The notes beneath the pieces are model-generated. The model searched no databases, had not been told where the DNA came from, and saw only the letters and a program-made list of their open reading frames with translations. The translations under genes were made by a program, and so were the position numbers. Positions 9,000 to 18,018 of a stretch of 64,000 bases of DNA are shown here, piece after piece (positions within the stretch are counted from its first letter, which is position 1; every line of letters begins with the position of its first letter). The DNA comes from Galbibacter pacificus. Its GTDB lineage: Bacteria; Bacteroidota; Bacteroidia; Flavobacteriales; Flavobacteriaceae. The stretch spans positions 744,001-808,000 of the forward strand of contig NZ_JAQSVC010000002.1 of the NCBI RefSeq assembly GCF_029603165.1, given 5' to 3'.

Positions 9000-10925
9000 A
9001 TGAAAAACCTAAGGCAAATTGTAGCTATTTTATTCATTTTAACAACCTTCAATTTATCAAGTCAAATAAGCCTTCCCAAATTAATTTCAGATGGAATGGT
9101 ATTGCAACGTGATATCCCCATAACGGTATGGGGCTGGGCTTCCGCAGAAGAAAACATAACTATTTTGTTTAAAGGAAAAACCTATCATACCAAAGCCGGC
9201 CAAAATGGGAATTGGGAAGTTGACCTTGAAGCTGGAAAAGCTGGCGGGCCCTATACAATGCGCATTAGTGGCTCGAATACCATAGAAGTAAACAATATTT
9301 TGGTGGGCGATGTATGGGTATGCTCCGGACAGTCTAACATGGAAATCCCCATGTCGAGGGTAAAACCTTTGTATGAAGCTGAGATTCCAAAGGCCAACTA
9401 TCCAACGATTCGTTATTTTGAAGTACCTAAAACCTATAATTTTAGTGGAGAACAAGAGCAGATTGAAGGGGGTAAATGGTTAAATACCACGCCAGAAACC
9501 GTACTTAACTTTTCTGCAATTGCCTATTTTTTTGCAAAGGACCTAACAGAACGTTACCAAGTCCCTATTGGCTTAATCAATACTAGCTTGGGAGGCTCGC
9601 CAGCCGAGGCATGGTTGAGCGAAGATGCCCTAAAAAAATTCCCGAAAGCCTATAACGAGCTGTTGCTGTATAAAGACAGCACCTATGTTAACGGCATTAT
9701 TTCCGGGGACCGGGAACGAATTGCCAATTGGTACAGGGAGGTAAACACCAACGATCTGGGAAATGCCCAACATTGGGAAACATTGAATATCGACTCGGCC
9801 AAGGATTGGACAAATATGCAAATCCCCGGCTATTGGAACGACCAGATAGAGACCCGCTTTAACGGCGTTGCATGGTACAAAAAAGCCTTTAAAATTTCCC
9901 CTGCCCATAAAAATGCTTCGGGCAAGCTTTTGCTGGGCCGTATTGTCGATGCAGATTCTGTATTTATAAATGGTCATTTTATAGGCAATACCACATATCA
10001 ATATCCGCCAAGGAGATATAATATTCCAGAAAACATTTTAAAAGAAGGTGAAAACCAAATTACCGTAAAGGTTATAAACGAACGCGGCAAAGGCGGATTT
10101 GTGCCCGAAAAACCTTATCAAATAGTACTAAACGATACTACCATTTCCCTTACTGGAACTTGGAAATTTAAAAAAGGGGTTGCTAAAGAACCTTTAAAAC
10201 CGCAAACCTTTGTGCGATGGAAGCCCGCAGGCCTTTTTAACGCCATGATTGCTCCATTACTAAACTATAAAATACAGGGTGTTATTTGGTACCAAGGAGA
10301 ATCCAATACGGGCAGCCCTGACGAATACCAAGCCCTTTTTTCCACGCTTATCAACGAATGGAGGATACGGTGGAACCTCGGTAATTTTCCGTTCTTGTAC
10401 GTGCAACTGGCCAATTTTATGAAGTCTACCACAAATCCCGAGGAAAGCAACTGGGCAATGTTAAGAAACCAACAATTAAAAACCTTAACAACCCCTAATA
10501 CCGGAATGGCCGTAACGATAGATATTGGAGAGTGGAACGATATTCATCCGTTGAACAAAAAAGATGTTGGGCACCGTTTGGCACTCTTGGCAGAAAAAAT
10601 TGCATATCATGAGAAAAACACGGTGGCTTCTGGACCCCTATATAAATCTTCTGAAATTAAGGGCAATAAGATTGTTGTTTCATTTAACGGCATTGGCAGC
10701 GGATTGGTAGCAAAGAACGGAGATTCCTTACATTCTTTTGCCATTGCGGGAGCCGATAAAAACTATGTGTGGGCAAAAGCAACGATACATAACAATAAGG
10801 TAATTGTTTGGAGCAATTCCATAGCCAACCCAAAATATGTTAGGTATGCATGGGCCAATAACCCAGATAAGGCCAATTTGTACAATAAAGAAGGGCTTCC
10901 CACCAGTCCTTTCCAAACTGAATAG
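9000..10925 (+). CDS. SGNH-fold acetylesterase (SASA / CE20-like) with inserted jelly-roll domain
   Basis: Predicted periplasmic carbohydrate O-acetylesterase, probably deacetylating xylan or xylo-oligosaccharides. The ATG at 9000 is chosen because it starts a clear signal peptide (MKNLRQIVAILFILTT); an upstream in-frame ATG at 8955 lies inside the GH43 gene and would add 15 unrelated residues. Catalytic motifs: the nucleophile Ser112 in GQSNM, the block IWYQGESN near 429-436, and Asp514/His516 in NDIHPLN. Residues of about 250-395 interrupt the hydrolase fold with a GH2-like beta-sandwich (GVAWYKKAF, VFINGHFIG), as in long sialate-O-acetylesterase-like proteins. Sialate as substrate is unlikely given the xylan context. 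It is the last gene of the operon. Confidence 0.88.
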   Translation: MKNLRQIVAILFILTTFNLSSQISLPKLISDGMVLQRDIPITVWGWASAEENITILFKGKTYHTKAGQNGNWEVDLEAGKAGGPYTMRISGSNTIEVNNILVGDVWVCSGQSNMEIPMSRVKPLYEAEIPKANYPTIRYFEVPKTYNFSGEQEQIEGGKWLNTTPETVLNFSAIAYFFAKDLTERYQVPIGLINTSLGGSPAEAWLSEDALKKFPKAYNELLLYKDSTYVNGIISGDRERIANWYREVNTNDLGNAQHWETLNIDSAKDWTNMQIPGYWNDQIETRFNGVAWYKKAFKISPAHKNASGKLLLGRIVDADSVFINGHFIGNTTYQYPPRRYNIPENILKEGENQITVKVINERGKGGFVPEKPYQIVLNDTTISLTGTWKFKKGVAKEPLKPQTFVRWKPAGLFNAMIAPLLNYKIQGVIWYQGESNTGSPDEYQALFSTLINEWRIRWNLGNFPFLYVQLANFMKSTTNPEESNWAMLRNQQLKTLTTPNTGMAVTIDIGEWNDIHPLNKKDVGHRLALLAEKIAYHEKNTVASGPLYKSSEIKGNKIVVSFNGIGSGLVAKNGDSLHSFAIAGADKNYVWAKATIHNNKVIVWSNSIANPKYVRYAWANNPDKANLYNKEGLPTSPFQTE

Positions 10926-11110
10926 TACTTTAAGAATAGTTATTCTTGGGCAATAACAGGTTTTTTAGGTATCTCATAATGTTGTTACCCCACCCAAAGG
11001 TGGTTCTAACCTGTTTGTAAATGGTTGATAGCCTCTTTAAACATGCCTCATTGCCCTTGCAGAGAGCCTCCATGTGTCTCCCGGTATGGGTAATGGGGCA
11101 TGCTGGAACG

Positions 11111-11291
11111 GGGTATGCCCCCTTTCTTTAAAGCCCCTACCCCCTACCGGAAGGATGCAGCAGCCCACCCAAAGGTGGTTCGAAGCACCTTTGGGTGGGC
11201 CAAGGAGTATGTTTAAATAGCCAATAGACATGTCCGAAAAGGGTACATCCCCTTTATTTAGAGCCCCCGGCCCCATGCCGCAAGGGGGCAG
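11111..11291. repeat. Two degenerate ~50-bp direct repeats (11111-11160, 11241-11291)
   Basis: The two blocks share the frame GGGTA..CCCCTTT.TTTA.AGCCCC..CCCC...CCG.AAGG..., identical at roughly 70 percent of positions by eye. A third, weaker relative (ACCCCCTTTTAAAATGGGG) begins near 11315. They flank the hairpin at 11163-11200. The pattern resembles C-run intergenic repeats seen in flavobacterial genomes, but no family name can be assigned here. Confidence 0.6.
11163..11200. repeat. Perfect 15-bp inverted repeat (hairpin)
   Basis: The arms 11163-11177 and 11186-11200 are exact reverse complements (GCCCACCCAAAGGTG and its complement) around an 8-base loop whose core is TTCGAA. The left arm plus loop start, 18 bp, also occurs at 10989-11006. 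There is no T-run on either side, so it is not a classical terminator, though it could act as a stop or processing structure between the two convergent operons. Confidence 0.85.
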
Positions 11292-11439
11292 ATGTCGTTC
11301 TTTTTAGGGCCCGTACCCCCTTTTAAAATGGGGCAATGGGCATGACCAAAGGGGGAATAAGAGGCATAAAAAGGCCATGCCCCCCTTGTTTATCCTAAAA
11401 AAGATATTTTGTGCTATGCCTTTAACATGGCCCACGTAT

Positions 11440-14400
11440 CTAACTTGCCATGGATTCATGCGTGTTTATATATTCTTTTTTAAGATGCGAATCTTTATAC
11501 ACTTTTGGCGAAACCCCATAGAACTCTTTAAAACTTGAAGAAAATTTAGAAACATGCGAGAAACCGGTTGCATAAGTCACTTCAGAAATACTTAAATTTT
11601 TGGTGGCCAACAAATCGCCGGCTTGTTTTAACCTGATGTTCCTCACATAATCACGCGCCGATTGATTGGTTAGCTCTTTAAGCTTTCTATATAGGTGAAC
11701 CCTGCTTATACCAATTTCCCTGGCAATCATTTCTACGTTTAAATCGGGGTTGTCCAGGTTTTCGTTAATTAATTTTGTAACCCTATTGATAAGTTTTTCG
11801 TCGGCCGACCTAATTTGGATGGTCTCCAGTTTGTCTTCCGGGATTTGATTTCCGCCATATGTATTTTTAAGCATCTCCCTGTTATGGATTATGTTCTGGA
11901 CGGTCTTCTTCAAAATCTCCAGATTAAACGGTTTGGAAAGATAGGCGTCTGCCCCGATATCGAGACCGATTATGTTGTCCTGCTCTCTGGACTTGGCCGT
12001 CAATAAAATTAATGGGATATGATTTACATTAATGTTCTTTTTTAATTTCCTGCACAAGGTAACACCGTCCATCTCCGGCATTTTTACATCGCTGATGATT
12101 AAATCCAACGGTTCCTGAAGAATAATGCCGTAAGCCTCTTTTCCGTTGGAAGCCTCTAAAATATGGTATTTTAAAGACAGCTCCCTTCTAAGGTAATTTC
12201 TTATTTCGGCATCATCGTCTATAAGGAGTATGGTGTGTTTTCCTTTACACGGGGCATCTTCCCCATTAGAAACACTATTGGTATTGAACAACGACAAAAC
12301 GGGTTGCGGTTTGTAACACTTTGGAGCCACGGAGCCTGTTAATGGCAAATGGTCTAGTTCTTTAACATTGGCATTTGCCTTTTCCAGCGGTATTTCCATG
12401 ATCAGGCTACAACCTTTTTGATCTTTATTGTTCTCTGCATAAACCTTTCCGTTATGTAAATTAACAATAGAGCGCGTTAAGTGCAGGCCAATTCCCGTAC
12501 CTTCTTTTGGGTGCATTTCGTCTTGGGTAGCACGGTAAAAACGGTCGAAAATCTTTTCAATGGCATGTTCGTCAATGCCTTTGCCGTTATCTTTTACAGT
12601 TATTTTAAAACATTTCTTGCCTGCTTCATTTACAACACTTTCAAGGTTTATTTTAATGTGTCCGCCATTGGGCGTAAACTTAAAAGCATTGGATAGTATG
12701 TTCTGGATGGTCTTATCAAAATAATTGGGGTCTATTGCTGCATACAATTCTTCTTGGTCGTTATGAAATTCCAGGTCGATTTCCTTTGCCTTTTTCTGAT
12801 CTTCAAAAAGGAAACATATATCTTTTATTAAAGAGACCATTTCTACCTTTTGATACTTTAAGTCTATTTGGCCTTTATCAATTTTCCTCATTTCCATTAA
12901 CTGATTGATTAAATGCAGGATACGTTCGGAATTTCGGTGCATGATACGGTATGCTTTTTGGCGATCGGGGTCTATATCGCTCTTCATCATTTTTTTCAAT
13001 GGGTTTGTTATGAGCGACATGGGTGTTTTTATTTCGTGCGAAATGTTTGTGAAAAACTGAATCTTAGCTTCGTTTATCTGGTTTTCATATTGCTGAAGTC
13101 GTATTTTTTCTTTAATCTTATACCGTTGATGAATTTGGTTGTATACGGCCCAAGTAATTAAAACGACGATTATTGTATAGCAAATTTTTGCCCATAATGA
13201 TAAAAACCAAGGCGGCCTTACAATAATGGTGAAGTTTTTAACCGGCGAAAACGACTTAAATTCTTTTGCCTTTACGCGCAAAGAATAGGTTCCCGGAACC
13301 AAATCGTTAAAAGTCAGCATGTTTGATCCCTGCTGAAGGCTTACCCATTCCTTGCCGTTGAGGTTGTAAAAATAAGTTAGCCGTTGGGGTTCTATAAAGT
13401 TGGTGGCCGCAAACTCCAGATTAAACGTATTGTCTTTATGCGATAAAAGCAATGTATCGGCCTTCATGATATCTTTTTCAATAATGGCACGCCCGTTTGA
13501 TTTTGTTGCCGTTGTTATCTCTTTGTTCTGCAAATAGCAGGCCGTTAACCTAATATCGGGTATCTTTCCTTCATCGATAATCTGTTCGGGTTTAAAATAG
13601 GTAATGCCGTTAATTCCCCCAAAATATATGGCATTTTGGTCGTCGTAGGTAACTGCTCCTTTGCTAAACTCGTTTCCTTGAAGCCCGTCGTTAAAATAAA
13701 AATTGGTAAACTGTTGGCTCGCTTTGTTAAACTTAGATATTCCATGGTGCGTACTAATCCACAGGTTGTTCTGCCCATCTCCCTTAATGGCACATACCAC
13801 ATTGCTCGACAGGCCGTCTTTGGTAGAAAAGTTTTCTAGTTTCCACGAGTTTTTGGGCTTGAGGAATATTCCTTCTGAAGTTCCTATCCATAAATTCCCT
13901 TCGGCATCTTCATAAAGTGAATAAATAATTTTATGCGCCAAAACCCGGTTAAGCCCATCAGAAAAAATAAAACTATTGGTTTCAAGGTCAAGGCAACTAA
14001 GTCCGTTATACGTTCCTATATACAATTTGTTTTCTTTGGAATACAGCAGCGTATTGATCCAAAAATTCTGCATTTTATTGTTTGGGTTGTAAGACAGGCC
14101 AATGGTTGTTCCCGTATTCCTGTCCTTTATTTTCCCGGTCTCGAGGTCTAAAGAAAAAAGGCCCGAGCCCATGGAGCCTATCCATAAGGTTTTGTTGCCA
14201 TCTTCGGTGATACTGTATATTCTTTCTACTTTATGTGAGTTTTCATCTTTTATTTCATAATTAAAGTTAAACTCACCGGTGTTTTTATTTAGCGAAGCTA
14301 TTCCGTTTAAATAAGAGCCCACCCAAACCGTATTGTTCGAATCTTCATAGACACTCATAATGGTGGTAACTTCTTTGTTGAGATAGTGTTTTTTTAAATT

Positions 14401-15666
14401 CCCCGCATTGTCCAGGCCGTAAACCCCATCTCCATCGGTACCCACCCATAAATTGTTGTTCCTGTCTTCGTGAATGGCCATAACACTATTGGATCCAATG
14501 GTGTTGTTGTTAATGGATTGATATCCTATATATTTAAAATTATTCGGTTTGTGTGGGATTAGGGCCACCCCTTTTTGGTAAATGCCCAACCATAGGTTAT
14601 GCGACCTGTCTTTAATGATGGAGTGGACCTTGGTCTTGGAAAAGTCGAATTTGTTGATTCCCAGGCTAACATCTGAAAATGTTTCTGTATACGGATTAAA
14701 AACCTTCATCCCGCTGCTGTCGGTACCTATGTATATTTCATCAGGAGAATTTACATAAAGGGTCTTGATAGATAAATGGCATTGCGTATATGGTATTTTT
14801 TTAAAGCTTTTGCTCTTTGGTTCAAACTTGTACAAGCCTTCATTTAGCTTTCCAATATAGATATTCCCGTTGGGTGCCTGGCATATACTGGAGATATTGG
14901 CTTCCGACTCGTTTTTATAAAAATAGCGGGATATGGTGCCGTTTTCTGCAATACAATACACTCCTTTGTCTTGTGTTATCACCCAAAGGTTTCTCTGTTT
15001 ATCCTCAAAAAGCTTTTGAATAAACTCTGATTTAACAACTTCTACGGCTAATCTTCCGGCTACAACACCATTCTCGTTATGCAACTTAAATATACCACTC
15101 CCGGAAGTGGCAATTAACAACTCCCCATTTTTACGTTCCAAGATGGAAGAAACATGGCAATGTTCTTTTGATCCTTGCTTATCAAATAAATCAATCTCGC
15201 TAAAACTTTGTGTTCCCGTGTTGTATTGTTGCAGGCCATTGAAAAAACCGAACAGTAATTGCCCATTTAAAGTTTGGTACATACAACGTACGTAATTGTT
15301 TAAAATGGAGGTACTGTCCTTGGTGCTAAATTTATAGGTCTTAAACTTTGCCCCGTCGTACCTGTTAAGGCCGTCTTCGGTAGCAACCCAGATAAGGCCT
15401 TCTTTATCTTCCAGTACTTGATTGATAAGCGTACTTGAAAGCTTGTTGTCCGTAGAGTAAAACTTGGCGGTTTGAGCCGGAAGCTGAAGGCATATAAGCA
15501 AAAAATACAAATGCCATCCCTTGGCATGCCCTTTTGCATTAAAAAACAACTTTAATGCGCTTTTATACATAAAAGTACAGGTTCTGGTTAGCGTATTTAT
15601 CATGGGTGTAATTGTTAGTTTTAGCATTTGCAACATTGCACAAACGCAATCGTTTGCGTGATTCAA
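11440..15666 (-). CDS. Hybrid two-component system regulator (HTCS), likely xylan-responsive
   Basis: One-protein sensor kinase and transcription factor that would activate the xylan genes on sensing periplasmic oligosaccharides. Order (numbered from the longest frame): membrane anchor near 50-62; about 14 Reg_prop propeller repeats (NLWVGT, LWIGS) at 70-690; Y_Y_Y domain about 745-815; TM about 822-842; HisKA with His877 (SHEIKTP); HATPase with N-box near 989, DNGKG 1026-1030 and GTGIGL 1056-1061; receiver with Asp1193 and Lys1245; AraC-type HTH about 1305-1395. The start is uncertain: ATGs at 15603 or 15570 are more likely than 15666, because a LacI-type operator and a possible TSS fall at 15644-15661. 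All catalytic residues look intact. Confidence 0.95.
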   Translation of the reverse strand: MNHANDCVCAMLQMLKLTITPMINTLTRTCTFMYKSALKLFFNAKGHAKGWHLYFLLICLQLPAQTAKFYSTDNKLSSTLINQVLEDKEGLIWVATEDGLNRYDGAKFKTYKFSTKDSTSILNNYVRCMYQTLNGQLLFGFFNGLQQYNTGTQSFSEIDLFDKQGSKEHCHVSSILERKNGELLIATSGSGIFKLHNENGVVAGRLAVEVVKSEFIQKLFEDKQRNLWVITQDKGVYCIAENGTISRYFYKNESEANISSICQAPNGNIYIGKLNEGLYKFEPKSKSFKKIPYTQCHLSIKTLYVNSPDEIYIGTDSSGMKVFNPYTETFSDVSLGINKFDFSKTKVHSIIKDRSHNLWLGIYQKGVALIPHKPNNFKYIGYQSINNNTIGSNSVMAIHEDRNNNLWVGTDGDGVYGLDNAGNLKKHYLNKEVTTIMSVYEDSNNTVWVGSYLNGIASLNKNTGEFNFNYEIKDENSHKVERIYSITEDGNKTLWIGSMGSGLFSLDLETGKIKDRNTGTTIGLSYNPNNKMQNFWINTLLYSKENKLYIGTYNGLSCLDLETNSFIFSDGLNRVLAHKIIYSLYEDAEGNLWIGTSEGIFLKPKNSWKLENFSTKDGLSSNVVCAIKGDGQNNLWISTHHGISKFNKASQQFTNFYFNDGLQGNEFSKGAVTYDDQNAIYFGGINGITYFKPEQIIDEGKIPDIRLTACYLQNKEITTATKSNGRAIIEKDIMKADTLLLSHKDNTFNLEFAATNFIEPQRLTYFYNLNGKEWVSLQQGSNMLTFNDLVPGTYSLRVKAKEFKSFSPVKNFTIIVRPPWFLSLWAKICYTIIVVLITWAVYNQIHQRYKIKEKIRLQQYENQINEAKIQFFTNISHEIKTPMSLITNPLKKMMKSDIDPDRQKAYRIMHRNSERILHLINQLMEMRKIDKGQIDLKYQKVEMVSLIKDICFLFEDQKKAKEIDLEFHNDQEELYAAIDPNYFDKTIQNILSNAFKFTPNGGHIKINLESVVNEAGKKCFKITVKDNGKGIDEHAIEKIFDRFYRATQDEMHPKEGTGIGLHLTRSIVNLHNGKVYAENNKDQKGCSLIMEIPLEKANANVKELDHLPLTGSVAPKCYKPQPVLSLFNTNSVSNGEDAPCKGKHTILLIDDDAEIRNYLRRELSLKYHILEASNGKEAYGIILQEPLDLIISDVKMPEMDGVTLCRKLKKNINVNHIPLILLTAKSREQDNIIGLDIGADAYLSKPFNLEILKKTVQNIIHNREMLKNTYGGNQIPEDKLETIQIRSADEKLINRVTKLINENLDNPDLNVEMIAREIGISRVHLYRKLKELTNQSARDYVRNIRLKQAGDLLATKNLSISEVTYATGFSHVSKFSSSFKEFYGVSPKVYKDSHLKKEYINTHESMAS
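15644..15659. promoter_or_regulatory. LacI-family-type operator at the HTCS start
   Basis: The 16-bp near-palindrome ACGCAATCGTTTGCGT has a central CG and arms that match except for one base pair. It differs at one position from the E. coli PurR/LacI-type consensus as I remember it. It lies just downstream of a near-consensus -7 box on the minus strand (TTAATTTG, 15668-15675), where a repressor could block HTCS transcription. No lacI-type gene is in this window. Confidence 0.5.
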
Positions 15667-15788
15667 TCAAATTAAATATGCATCAGTTCAAGGAATATGT
15701 TTTTTAAAAACTGCTTCATATAAAAAATCTTTTTTAAATCGGAATGTTATGTAATAGTTAATTTGACTACAAGGTATGTTAATTTAAT

Positions 15789-15827
15789 TATAATTCACAA
15801 TTTTTTATCGAAAAAATGTGAATTATA
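15789..15827. repeat. Large AT-rich inverted repeat
   Basis: The arms TATAATTCACA (15789-15799) and TGTGAATTATA (15817-15827) are perfect complements. Apart from one bulged A at 15800, pairing continues through TTTTTT/AAAAAA to an ATCG loop, giving a 17-bp stem. It could be a dimeric regulator site or an RNA hairpin upstream of the HTCS gene. Confidence 0.75.
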
Positions 15828-16045
15828 GAATTTTTAAGGGTCATTAATTGATATTATGATAATTAAATAGTGAAGTAAATATCGTTTTAAAGGTATTCCT
15901 TACCTATCTATAATGCATAAAATTGAAGAAGTAACCTATTGATAAGGATTGGTAACATGGAAATATAACCGAATACAAACAATGCATTACATTTGAATAT
16001 TGAACAACGGCATCATTGCAAAAAACTATTGAAGATTGTTTTTCC

Positions 16046-16103
16046 AATTATTGGGACTTGGTTTTAGAAATAAATAATTGTTAGTTTTTCAAGCCCAATA
16101 ATT
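16046..16103. repeat. Inverted repeat with 14-bp arms and 29-base loop
   Basis: AATTATTGGG(A)CTTG at 16046-16060 pairs with CAAGCCCAATAATT at 16090-16103, with a single bulged A. No T-run follows. The function is unknown; an operator or a folded RNA are both possible. Confidence 0.65.
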
Positions 16104-16123
16104 AATTAGCTAGTTAAATAGCG

Positions 16124-16158
16124 TAGGCTGTTCCATAAAAGGAGCAGCCTATTTTTTT
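16124..16158 (+). terminator. Strong intrinsic terminator, plus orientation
   Basis: An 11-bp stem (16124-16134 with 16141-16151, one G-U pair in RNA), a 6-base loop, then seven Ts (16152-16158). Read on the minus strand, where the GH43 gene ends at 16197, the hairpin is followed only by a mixed AT sequence. The canonical T-tract is therefore on the strand with no annotated upstream gene. Confidence 0.75.
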
Positions 16159-16196
16159 ATTATCTGCTGAAGTTATTATTTATAAGTCTAATGATT

Positions 16197-17954
16197 TTAC
16201 TTGCTCAACAGCGGAACCCGCTTTTTGGTAGCATACACCCCTATGTTAGTACCCGTAAATCCGTATGAATTTGCTGTAGATAAGTAACGGGCATCTACTC
16301 CCGTTTTTAGTGTTTTCCATTCTGAAGTGTTGCTTGCATATTGAAATTCAAAATTAAGACCGTTTGAAATTACCTTTAAATGAAATAGTTTTTCACCGGT
16401 TTCCAGATTTTTTTCGGTCAAAATTTCCCGACCATCTTTCGTTATTTTTTCAACAAGTATTTTTGGGCTTTTTTCATTTCCGGTCAAGGTAAATGCATAC
16501 TGATGTGTTTCATCTTTCATAAGAAGAATGCCAGCGGCCTCATGCAAACCTGAAGGCTCAAAATAAACCGTGGTTTCTGCTTCAAATTTATGGTGTTGAA
16601 GGCGGCGGGAAACAAAGGCCGGGGTTTTTAGTTCTACCGTATTTACATCGGCACAGGAAAGTGCCAAATAGCCCGGAATATCTTTTAAAGAATATAAATT
16701 CTTTCCATCTCCCCGAATGGTAACCCATTCTTTTGGAAGCAGGGAATCTGTAAAATCATCGGTTATGCTAAAATTGCCGTAAGTTGTTTTTTTAGCACGT
16801 ATGCTACCGGGCATTTTTATAATTCTAGGTATTGTTTCATTTTCTCTGGTCATGTATGGAAAACCGCTTTCATCCCATTGTACGGGCATTAAAAAAGTTT
16901 CCCGGCCCAGGTTTTCAAAATCGTTGTCTATGGGGCGGCATGCCAAAAATACGGCCCACCAACTACTGTCTTTCTTTTGGATAAGGTCGGCATGCCCGGC
17001 ACAGGTAATGGGCAATGGCCTGTTTGGGTCTAAGTGTTTCTGGGTAAGTATGGGGTTTTTGTTCCACGGTTTGTAGGGACCCAGCACCGATTCGGACTTA
17101 AATATAACTTCGCGGTGGTTTACCGAGGTTCCCCCTTCTGCACACATTAAATAATAACTTCCATTAATTTTATACACATGGGGGCCTTCTATCCAAATAG
17201 GTTTTTCTGATAGGTCAACCCCGCCGTTAACAATCATTTTTCGCGGCCCCTTCATTGTTTCCGTTTTTACGTCAAACTCCTGTATGCGTATAGCCCGGTG
17301 CCCTTCGTATTGGCTGCCGCCATCTGGGGCATCGTTGTTAACCACATAGGCTTTCCCATCGTCATCAAAAAAGAAAGAAGGGTCAATACCTTGAACTTCC
17401 GGCAACCAAACCGGATCGGACCAACCCTTGAAGGGGTCTTTCGTTTTAACAAAAAAATTGCCCTTTTTTATGTTGGTCGTTATCATGTAATATGTTTTGT
17501 TATGGGGGTTATAACTTATGGCCGGGGCAAAAATCCCTTCGGTAATACGCTGGCCATCCAAAGGCAATTGTTCCGGCCGGTCCAAAACATGCCCTATCTG
17601 TTTCCAGTTTACCAAATCTTTGCTGTGAAAAATGGGAACGCCCGGATAATAAGAGAATGTGCTGGTTACCAAAAAATAATCTTCTCCGTTGGAACATATA
17701 CTTGGATCGGAATACCAGCCCGGCAAAATAGGATTGTAGAAATAAGAATTGTCCGGCAGCGTATTTTCATTATAAAAATCGTCTTTTCCAGTATATTTAA
17801 AATCATCAAAATATGCCGTTGATTTTTTAAATGGAATAGTCCCGATTTCTTTTTCATTTGATTTTGAACCCGTATTACAAGACTGGAAAAAAATCATGAT
17901 AAAAGAGACGAACACCCATAAGCGGTACCCATTTTGTTTTTTTAATGAAAACAT
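16197..17954 (-). CDS. GH43 lipoprotein with C-terminal concanavalin-like domain, beta-xylosidase type
   Basis: Predicted exo-acting glycosidase on xylo-oligosaccharides. The signal peptide carries a lipobox at Cys26 (FFQSC). The N-terminal GH43 propeller (about 70-375) has the base Asp83 (GWYSDPS), pKa modulator Asp191 (QGIDPSFFF) and acid Glu256 (WIEGPHV). The C-terminal half (about 395-585) is a beta-sandwich of the kind attached to GH43 beta-xylosidases, which shapes the +1 site. It is the last gene of the run MFS, GH10, GH43, GH43, 64 bp after the previous stop. Beta-xylosidase is the best guess; arabinofuranosidase cannot be excluded. Confidence 0.9.
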   Translation of the reverse strand: MFSLKKQNGYRLWVFVSFIMIFFQSCNTGSKSNEKEIGTIPFKKSTAYFDDFKYTGKDDFYNENTLPDNSYFYNPILPGWYSDPSICSNGEDYFLVTSTFSYYPGVPIFHSKDLVNWKQIGHVLDRPEQLPLDGQRITEGIFAPAISYNPHNKTYYMITTNIKKGNFFVKTKDPFKGWSDPVWLPEVQGIDPSFFFDDDGKAYVVNNDAPDGGSQYEGHRAIRIQEFDVKTETMKGPRKMIVNGGVDLSEKPIWIEGPHVYKINGSYYLMCAEGGTSVNHREVIFKSESVLGPYKPWNKNPILTQKHLDPNRPLPITCAGHADLIQKKDSSWWAVFLACRPIDNDFENLGRETFLMPVQWDESGFPYMTRENETIPRIIKMPGSIRAKKTTYGNFSITDDFTDSLLPKEWVTIRGDGKNLYSLKDIPGYLALSCADVNTVELKTPAFVSRRLQHHKFEAETTVYFEPSGLHEAAGILLMKDETHQYAFTLTGNEKSPKILVEKITKDGREILTEKNLETGEKLFHLKVISNGLNFEFQYASNTSEWKTLKTGVDARYLSTANSYGFTGTNIGVYATKKRVPLLSK

Positions 17955-18018
17955 AGACTTTTTCTTTTTTGTATTGAATTAAATATTTTTTACCGCACCA
18001 ATTCAAAATATTGATGCT

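Larger units (their letters stand above)
10926..11439. other. Convergent intergenic region rich in C/G-run repeats
   Basis: These 514 bp lie between the ends of the esterase gene (plus) and the HTCS gene (minus). No credible gene is seen. It holds a small palindrome (10932-10938 with 10941-10947), two copies of an 18-bp sequence (10989-11006 and 11164-11181), a perfect 15-bp-arm hairpin, and two degenerate 50-bp direct repeats. Runs of CCCC and GGGG are much denser here than in the flanking DNA, which suggests a repeated intergenic element. Confidence 0.75.
15667..16196. other. 530-bp non-coding region between HTCS and GH43 genes
   Basis: AT-rich with no credible protein gene. It carries two large inverted repeats (15789-15827 and 16046-16103) and a strong plus-oriented intrinsic terminator (16124-16158). 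Since both flanking genes are on the minus strand, the plus terminator has no known gene to serve. An unannotated plus-strand small RNA is one explanation; bidirectional use as the end of the minus-strand GH43 operon is the other. Confidence 0.6.

Noticed and set aside
15789-15827. CRP-type binding site
   Set aside because: The half-sites TCACA and TGTGA are in the opposite order and too far apart for a CRP site.
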